Assembly: GCA_035236585.1 (NCBI GenBank)
Contig: CP141132.1
Location: 38,939,880 to 39,003,879 of the forward strand
From: Warburgia ugandensis
Lineage: Eukaryota; Streptophyta; Magnoliopsida; Canellales; Canellaceae
Direction of reading: 5' to 3'
Length of the DNA stretch: 64,000 nucleotides
Shown here: positions 57,196 through 64,000 of the stretch, piece by piece
How the letters are laid out: each line of letters begins with the position of its first letter
Position numbering within the stretch: the stretch's first letter is position 1
Notes under the pieces: model-generated
Told to the model about the DNA's origin: nothing
What the model saw: the letters and a program-made list of their open reading frames with translations, nothing else
Databases searched by the model: none
Translations under genes and position numbers: made by a program

Positions 57196-60100
57196 GCTGA
57201 TAGTCAAGAATGGAGGAGATCCGACCATGGGTGATCTGATGGTCCAGATCTGGGCATGGACCGCTGGTCGTCCCTACACCCTTAAGCCCAGATTCTTCTT
57301 GGCCGTCCAAAATTTGAACTAGAATCTTGTTTTTACAATTAAGAGCACAATATAGCTTTGATTTTAGTTCTGAAACATTCCATAGATTCCTTGTCACTTT
57401 TTGTAAGTTACTGAACTCATGAAATGTATATTTTAAATTGTATTTATTTGAGATTATAACAAAAATCCATAGTAACAACCTTGGACCATGGTCAAGATGA
57501 TCCCAAAATAGAAATCTAAACTGATGGATGAGTTCAGAGGATCCCAAAACCCTAAGGATAATGATCACAGTAAATTTTTTGGGTTTATGCTCAAGTAAAT
57601 CAACAAAAATAGTAAGATTAAAATTCAACCTTTAAAATGGGATGAAATTTTAAAATTCCAATTCTGATCTCAATTTAACCAAAATTGAGATTGAAAAGTT
57701 GTGATAAATTCCTTTTGATGAGTAAAAGCTACGAAGCTTAGAAAATTTATGTTTTGACGCATGTAAAATTCTATTAATAAAGAAAAGTATTACTAATTCT
57801 TATAATTAGTGAAATTTAGAATGAGCAAACTATATAATTCTAATCCATTGATGATCTTGTGATTTTAAAACATAGAATCAATGGTTATAAGTGACTGATC
57901 TATGTTTAATTAAGAAATCTAGCCTTAAAAAGTAGTAAGATTCATAAAAATGAATGGTAATCCCCTTGATCAAGGATGATTGGACAGTATGGATATGTTT
58001 CGATGAAGATATGAAGTTAATATGATACGGATTTATGGACTAGATGATGATGATTTGGGATAGATTAAGATCTATGCCCTTAAATTAGATAATATGACTT
58101 AAGATCTCCTTGCTTGGTTGGATCAAGAAAGATCAGATCATTTGATGAGATATATCAATGATCTAATAATGAAATCATATCAAGAAAATGTATTAGATAT
58201 AAAGGAAAATGGAAAGATCAAGATCTAAATCCTAAAAGAGAAAGAAATCAACTATGATCGTTGGAACATGATGAATAGTTATAGCATGTTAGATTTTCAT
58301 TTGAATTATTGAATGTTTTTATAATTTTCATTTATTGCTTAGTAGATTTAATTGTAGATTTAATTATTTATTATGCTTTAATACTTATGTTATGAAAATT
58401 ACATTGAAAATGTAATTAAATGAAAATAGAGTTGAAGAACAATTACATGGACTTAATGATAGTAAGGGCCATAGTTAGTAGGATAATATAAGGAGTTTAA
58501 GTTCCTTGGCCCAAAATAGGAGAATAATGAAACTCCATGAATGATATTGTAAATGGTCATGGATTTAATTAAAATCAATTAGAAAGAGTACTTAGGGTTA
58601 AAATGCTCATAGGAACCTTATGAAAGGTTGAGTTAAGGTCACCCTAGCGGATGATGAATATGGTCATTAAGGGGGTTCTCTAATAGTGCCCACTCTTCCC
58701 CCACCATCCATTGACGTTTGTGATGTCTAAACAACTCCTTACATGAGGATTGAAGTAACCACTTTGTGTTCAACCATTCAGCTAGTAAGCCTTAGCCAAT
58801 TTAACATAAGAGGAGCTATCTAGGCTTAGGATGTAATAAACTATCCTGAACCAGTAAAACATAAACTCGTTGAGTAATAATAATAAGAGCATAAAAGGTT
58901 AGTAAATTATCTAATCCTAATAAAAATTGTAAATAAGATAAGGAAGATCAAACAATATCTAAGAGAGATATTGAAAGATAACAAATAAAAAGAAAAGAAA
59001 TATAATGTAGATTGTAGTATTTTTCTACGATTTTACTTATAGTGTAGAGTGTGAACTTAGAAGGTTTGAAACCTTGATCATATATGATTAAAGGAAAGTT
59101 AGGGTATCCCTCATAGAATAAGCCAAATACATCTAAAAAGAATACTTGTATAGAAGAATAACTTTATACATATGGTTTGACAGATGTGTGAATAAAGATC
59201 TTGATGGACAATAGGGAGGGAATACCACTTGAGATGTATGAATCAAAACCATGATACCACTTTTGAGGTAGGTGGATGTACATGAATGTATTAAGGATTC
59301 ATGTGTATACATACATGATCTTCTGTGTAGAATTATAGACCTTCATGATATAAGTATACTTGGTACCTTAGCATATTCATGATCCAATCATATGATCCAA
59401 CTAAGTGATCCAACCCCATGATCCAATTCAACTGATCTAATCTAATGATCTAATCAAATGAGGTGAAAGTAATGATATTTGTAGACTAAAGAAAACCCTA
59501 AGAATAGGGCATAGAAAATATTCCATCCTTAGTTTAATAAACACATCGTCTGATATGTATAATGCATTTTACATACAAGCATGGTGGCTTATGATTTTGT
59601 TTTATGCAGTACTAGAACTGGGGATGCTATGCTAGGGAAGTTATGAGGGTTTGGCCACTAGCTTCCTAAAATTTATATGATGGATACCATGCCCAAAGAG
59701 AGGCTAAATGACAGGTGGGGCAATCATGGGAAGGCTCCACTGTGACATCCATGGTCCTCCCCATGCGGACATGGAGTTGTTATTTCCACAATTGGTATCA
59801 ATGGATGATTATGCAATTATCCGGGCACTATGCGGATTGAGACTGCGGCATAGTAGTCTTGAAGTATTTTGCATTATGATGCACATATGATAGGCATAGT
59901 ATAATGCCAATGGCATGATGAGATGCCATTACATGAGTTCTTGGGGAGAAAATCCTCGTATGAGAATTGGCTAAATATGGATGTCTTAAGTGGAGTATAT
60001 AGCTAGGGAAAGAACAAGTTTTGAACAATTTTCACTATTTTAACATATTTATCCTATACTACATAAAGAACGTATATCCTCTATGTTGAGATAACTCATG

Positions 60101-60649
60101 AGTGGATAACCATGGTGGAATGATGACTGAGGTATGTATTTTTGTATTAGTGAAGTAATATGCTTTTGTATCCCCTACCAAGCATAGCTTGTTGAGATAT
60201 TGTAAATGTTTGAATATTTACAATATCTTAGAAACAGAGAAGGAGAATTATGAGCTCAAGATGGTAGAAGACTTGAAGAGAATAATCAATCAAGGTATGT
60301 CCCTTGAGGACATGTAATTTTTATTTGAGATCATTGTATTGTATTGAGAGTTTTAATGTAAGGTGAGGTTTGAAATTTGGATTATATAATTTGGACAATA
60401 GTTTGTAATTATAATATAGGGGCTATGTAAGAGTGAACTACTAGTTGATTCCTGGTATTCAATAAAAAATTATTTTATACAAAATGTGTATGTGTATTAT
60501 GTATCTTGAAGTAAGACTTGGGTTTTGCTACAAATGAATTTAAAATAAAAGAATTTTCGCTACATTGTTTGTGAAAAACTTTTACTATTAAGGGCCTTAC
60601 CTTTGAAAAATATTTTACAAAATGTGTTACCAAAACCCAGGTCGTCACA
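57196..60649 (+). mobile_element. 5' LTR of element B, truncated
   Basis: From about 57200 it aligns with solo LTR A2 from about 30240 (for example CCATAGTAACAACCTTGG at 57464 and at 30564) and ends ...GGTCGTCACA at 60649. Roughly the first third of the LTR is missing, including its promoter. Present: GAG/GTAGGTGG (59265-59275), GGATGCTATGCTAGG (59622-59636) and the hairpin (60196-60229). The 224-codon minus-strand frame 56954-57628 straddles the C/B junction and is a chance frame. Confidence 0.85.
60196..60229 (+). other. Conserved LTR hairpin (B)
   Basis: AGATATTGTAAAT (60196-60208) with ATTTACAATATCT (60217-60229), a perfect 13-bp stem with an 8-nt loop, preceded by CAAGCATAGCTTG (itself a small inverted repeat), about 420 bp before the LTR end. 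Confidence 0.82.
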
Positions 60650-60651
60650 GT

Positions 60652-60664
60652 TGGTATCAGAGCC
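60652..60664 (+). other. Primer-binding site of element B
   Basis: TGGTATCAGAGCC, an exact initiator tRNA-Met complement, two bases after the LTR end. Confidence 0.93.
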
Positions 60665-60775
60665 ATTCATCCAATCACTCACAGCCCCAATATGTCCAAA
60701 GGAATAATCCAAATTAGGAGTTATTAGAAATGGGCTAAGTAGAATACTTATATAGAAATCTGGGTTTTGAGCAGA

Positions 60776-61850
60776 TGCAATAAAAGGGGAACAAGGAGGA
60801 TAGCTCAATGGGAGCCTGAGAATGTTATGGAAGGATCATCTGGGAATAATTTAGAGGAGGTGATGACTAGGGTATTGAGGAACCTTCTTCCTCAGTTTAT
60901 ACAGCATTAGGCTACTCCAGTTGAAGCACCAAGTATTTAGGCGCAAGCACAACTTAACGTGAAACCCAATGCTCCTATACCTAGACAGGAAACTCCAACT
61001 CCAGTAAAGGATAATTCTTCACCTATACCTAGTGGAGTGTTGGAAACCACTCAATTAACACTTGAAAAGATAGACAAGATGGTGGAAAGGTTCTAGAAGA
61101 TGGTTATTAGCTACAATGGCAAAGGTGATGTCGAGAAAGTTGAAGAATGGATCTATGAAGTAGAGAAGACCTTTAGTGTATTGAGAACTCCAAAGAATCT
61201 AAAGGTCAAGTTGGCCCCATATATATTGAAGCAAGAAGTGGCTTTCTGGTGGAGGTCTACACAAAGGAATTTCTTCTCCACTCATGAAGAAATCCCATGG
61301 GAAAAGTTTAAGGAAATTTTTAATGAAAAATATTTCCCAGTCCATGTGCAAGTTTGTAAGGAGGACTTCCTAGATCTACGACAAAGAAACCTTTCAGTCA
61401 TTGATTATGAAAATAAGTTCATTCAACTGAAGAGGTTTGCAAGCCATATATGTGATATTGAAAGGCATACAGTGGATCCTTTTATGGAAGTGTTACACCC
61501 AAGTCTAAGAACAAAGGTGTTAGGAACCAAACCAACAACTATGACTGAGTGTGGTGAGATGGCTTCCAAATTTGAAGAAGACTATAGGAGAAACCAATTC
61601 GCCAAACATGGAGGAGGGGGCAATTAACATAAAAAATCCTTCAAGAAGGGGAAGAGACTACCAAACAACTTCATGCCTTCTAGCCATCAAGGAAATCAAG
61701 CTAAATGGAAACCATGCTCCACTTGTAGAACATACCATTCAGGCTATGTGTGCCCTCACTCGGTGCCACAACCACTGCGACCTCCTATCAAATGTTACAA
61801 ATGCGGCGTGTTAGGACATTTCTCTAATAACTACAACAAACCCTTGTCAT
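60776..61850 (+). pseudogene. Element B gag with damaged zinc knuckle
   Basis: The start position matches A (ATG at 60776), but a stop appears at codon 3. Further text follows A: ENVMEGSSGNNLEEVMTRVL, then stops near 60908 and 61096. The longest open part, 61100-61627 (175 codons), has EKVEEWIYEVEKTFSVLRTP, ILKQEVAFWWRSTQRNFFST, LRQRNLSVIDYENKFIQLKR and LRTKVLGTKPTTMTECGEMA of the gag domain. It keeps the FWW motif that A has lost. The knuckle reads CYKCGVLGHFSNNY (about 61794-61835): the last Cys is Tyr. Gag of this copy is not functional. Confidence 0.87.
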
Positions 61851-62372
61851 TAAGGGTGCAAAGCCTAAGAATGTACCGCATCATCAAGGAAGGGTGTTCG
61901 CCATTACTGACGGAGAGGCTGGTACATCTAATGTAGTTATTGAAGGTACATTGCTAGTATCTAATCACCATGCTAAAGTATTGTTTGATTTTGGATCTAC
62001 CCATTCTTTCATATCACATATATTTGCATCTAGTATATAATTAATAGTGGAGAAATTGGGGTTCTATCCGGATGTGATGACACCAATGGGAAAAACAGTT
62101 AGGTTATAGAAATATCTTCAAGATGTACCTATTGAAGTATAGGGGAAAAGAGCGGGTATAGATCTCATTTTACTAAACATGGTAGATTTTGACATAATAA
62201 TAGGTATGGATTGGCTAGCAAAATATGGGGTAATTATGGACTGCCGTAAAAAGAAAATCACTTTCAAAATACCAGGAGAAAAAATGCTTGTATTGTATGG
62301 AAAACCAAATGGCTCGGACAAATCCATCATATCAGCTATGGAGGCCACCAAATATGTGTCCAAGGGATGTTA
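61851..62372 (+). pseudogene. Element B aspartic protease
   Basis: Frameshifted start, then TSNVVIEGTLLVSNHHAKVL followed by FDFGSTHSFISH: the catalytic Asp is present, but Ser after it is Phe, unlike A where Asp itself is lost. Stops follow at several points. The C-terminal part is open in 62179-62373 with MVDFDIIIGMDWLAKYGVIM, DCRKKKITFKIPGEK and EATKYVSKGC. Inactive through stops. Confidence 0.82.
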
Positions 62373-63162
62373 GGCATTTTTAGCAATTGGAGTTGCTTTG
62401 AATGTTGAACCGCCCAAGATTGAAGAAATCGACATAGTCTAGGAATTTCAAGATGTGTTTCTTGAAGAACTCCTAGGTTTACCACCCCATAGGGAAATTG
62501 AGTTTACCATTGAAGTAATTCCTGGTACAACTCCAATTTCTAAAACACGCTATAAGATAGCCCTAGCTGAGTTGAGGGAATTGAAAAATCAACTACAGGA
62601 ATTGTTGGACAAAGGGTTTATTCAACCAAGTAGGTCACCATGGGGAGCACCAGTGATATTTGTTAAAAAGAAAGATGGGTCTATGAGGTTATGTATCGAT
62701 TATTGGATGCTGAACAATGTGACAATAAAAAATAGATACGCTTTGCCTCACATTGATGATCTCTTTGATCAACCCCCAATTTGCTAAGGTCTTTTCCAAA
62801 ATTGACCTTAGATCAGGATATCATTAATTGCGTATCAAAGGTGAAGATATACCCAAAACCGCATTTGGCACCCGGTATGGACATTATGAACTTTTGGTGA
62901 TGGCTTTTGGATTAACCAATGCTCCTGCTGTATTTGTGGACTTGATGAATAGAATTTTCAAGGAATTTTTGGATAAATTTATAATCGTATTCATCGACGA
63001 TATACTGATTTATTCTACTAGTATACGAGAACATTTACAGATTGTATTAAACACACTTACAAGACACAAACTGTTTGGAAAATTTAATAAGTGTGAATTT
63101 TGGTTGGAAAAAGTCAACTTTCTAGGGCATGTAATTTCCCAGAATGGAGTAGAGGTGGACCC
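62373..63162 (+). pseudogene. Element B reverse transcriptase, cut by D4
   Basis: The open piece 62455-62787 has [40 protein letters not shown] and [21 protein letters not shown] frameshift near 62780 (FDQPPIC) separates it from 62828 onward, with [20 protein letters not shown], the intact catalytic motif FIDDILIYS (about 62990-63016), then [17 protein letters not shown] and [14 protein letters not shown]. Immediately after this the family D LTR begins, so the RT thumb, RNase H and integrase are displaced. Confidence 0.9.
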
Positions 63163-64000
63163 TGTAATGACCCCAAATTTTTGTAAATTATTAAGGAAAA
63201 TTAATAAAGTTTGAATTTTTAAAAATTCTGGGCTAGAATATTAGGTATTAAAAATTCTCTTTTTATAGAGATTATATTATGAATTAAAACATAGAAATTA
63301 TGGATGTACTTGGAAAACTAATTGAAACAACATTAAGTACGCTCAATTCTGAGTTAAAATGAAAATTCCTTAATTTTTCCATTTGGGGGTAAAATGGTAA
63401 TTTTACCCACATCCCATATCCAAGAAATAAGACCTCAATATTCATGAAGCACTTAGAAATATGATTCCAATGCCACTAAGTACGCTCGATTCTTAGTTCG
63501 GACAAATATTGCCTATTATTCTCCAATTTTGGAGTCAAAAGGGCAAAAAGGTCTTTTTACATAAAAGTGGGGCCCACAAAGTGGGCCAACGTTCTAGAAG
63601 CACCAATAATTGCTCAGTGCATTATTGTTGGTAGTGGAGATTGTAGTGGGAATGGAGAATGCATTAGTAATTAAAAATTCTAAAGTAATAAAATATCTTA
63701 TCAAAAGAAATGATAAAAAATTCAAATTTGGCTATAAATATGTCCAAAAATTTTCACAACCTTAACCATGAAATTTCAAAATCTTCCCTAGAATTTCAGC
63801 CCCAAATTCCCCTTCATCCCTCCCCAAACCCTCTTTTCCTTATTTATCTCTCCTCTTTCTAATTGGAACAAGAGACCTAAATTCAATTAGGCACTCCGTT
63901 CCAGGAAGAATCTCATCAATTCCACCGTCCATAACATCCTATACTACAGTATATACAAAAGCCCCAAATCAATTTCAAGGTCCAATGGTTCCAACAATAG
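63163..64000 (+). mobile_element. Family D LTR, copy D4, inserted in element B
   Basis: Starts TGTAATGACCCC at 63163 in the middle of B's RT coding sequence and follows the reverse complement of D1 (4562 leftwards) to the window end. It is thus a plus-oriented LTR, 5' end here. GACCC (63158-63162) is the candidate target duplication. It carries the promoter module (63567-63740) and the pyrimidine-rich leader (about 63800-63860). Whether it is solo or part of a full element cannot be seen. Confidence 0.9.
63567..63740 (+). promoter_or_regulatory. Putative D4 LTR core promoter
   Basis: GTGGGGCCCAC (63567-63577, exact GTGGGNCCCAC) lies 156 bp upstream of TATAAATA (63733-63740), the same arrangement as D1, D2, A and A2. 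Confidence 0.58.

Larger units (their letters stand above)
57196..63162 (+). mobile_element. Element B: Tekay/Del-like element, same family as A, interrupted
   Basis: Plus-strand order: truncated 5' LTR, primer site (60652-60664), gag, protease, RT. Predicted protein pieces are closely similar to A (for example AEC/TEC and [17 protein letters not shown] identical), so A and B are one family. The element is broken in RT at 63162 by LTR D4; the rest would lie beyond D4 outside the window. Confidence 0.88.

Noticed and set aside
56954-57628. 224-codon open frame on the minus strand, the longest frame without retroelement motifs
   Set aside because: It spans the junction between the C LTR and the opposite-strand B LTR near 57195, has no recognisable domain, and so is a chance chimera.

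Overview
This window looks like gene-poor, AT-rich nuclear DNA from a plant, probably heterochromatic. It is built almost entirely of nested Ty3/gypsy LTR retrotransposons. I see no host gene, rRNA or tRNA gene. The plant assignment rests on Athila-type gag/protease remnants, Tekay/Del-type gag-pol with a terminal chromodomain-like segment, primer-binding sites complementary to plant initiator tRNA-Met (TGGTATCAGAGC), and exceptionally long LTRs (2.9 to 5.2 kb).

Layout, left to right. 1-4562: LTR of family D (minus orientation, copy D1). 4563-4735: short unexplained piece. 4736-14783: element A (minus strand), a Tekay-like element with a truncated 3' LTR, degenerate gag-pol (5105-9590) and a complete 5' LTR of about 5.2 kb (9591-14783). 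A sits in an Athila-like remnant, G (plus strand, 14784 to about 16480). 16480-18970: degenerate non-coding sequence with purine-rich and AT-rich tracts. 18970-23517: heavily decayed plus-strand gypsy element E with the start of its 3' LTR. 23518-40405: decayed minus-strand element F. The left LTR of F is split by solo LTR A2 (25961-34096, target duplication ACTAG), and A2 is itself split by solo LTR C2 (27261-30148, target duplication CAACC). The short internal region of F (35991-38805) carries a 46-bp minisatellite. 40406-51826: element D2/D3 (minus), two long LTRs around a 3.55-kb internal region without recognisable coding capacity, resembling a LARD. 51827-51852: (GA)13. 51853 to about 57195: element C (minus), truncated in integrase, with part of its 5' LTR. 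About 57196-63162: element B (plus), same family as A, interrupted in reverse transcriptase by a plus-strand family D LTR (D4, 63163 to the end).

Every gag-pol copy is broken by stops, frameshifts, deletions or lost catalytic residues, so none should encode a working polyprotein. The most interesting signals are in the LTRs. Families whose LTRs are otherwise hard to align share an ordered set of elements: a GTGGGGCCCAC-type palindrome, then a TATA box about 155-190 bp downstream, then a splice-donor-like GGTAGGT or GGTAAGT, then a GGATGCTATGCTAGG block, then a hairpin whose paired bases change together between families (ATATT/AATAT, GTATT/AATAC, GCATT/AATGC). Relative order of insertion can be read from the nesting: E before F before A2 before C2; F before D; G before A; B before D4. 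All coordinates, alignments and counts were made by eye.
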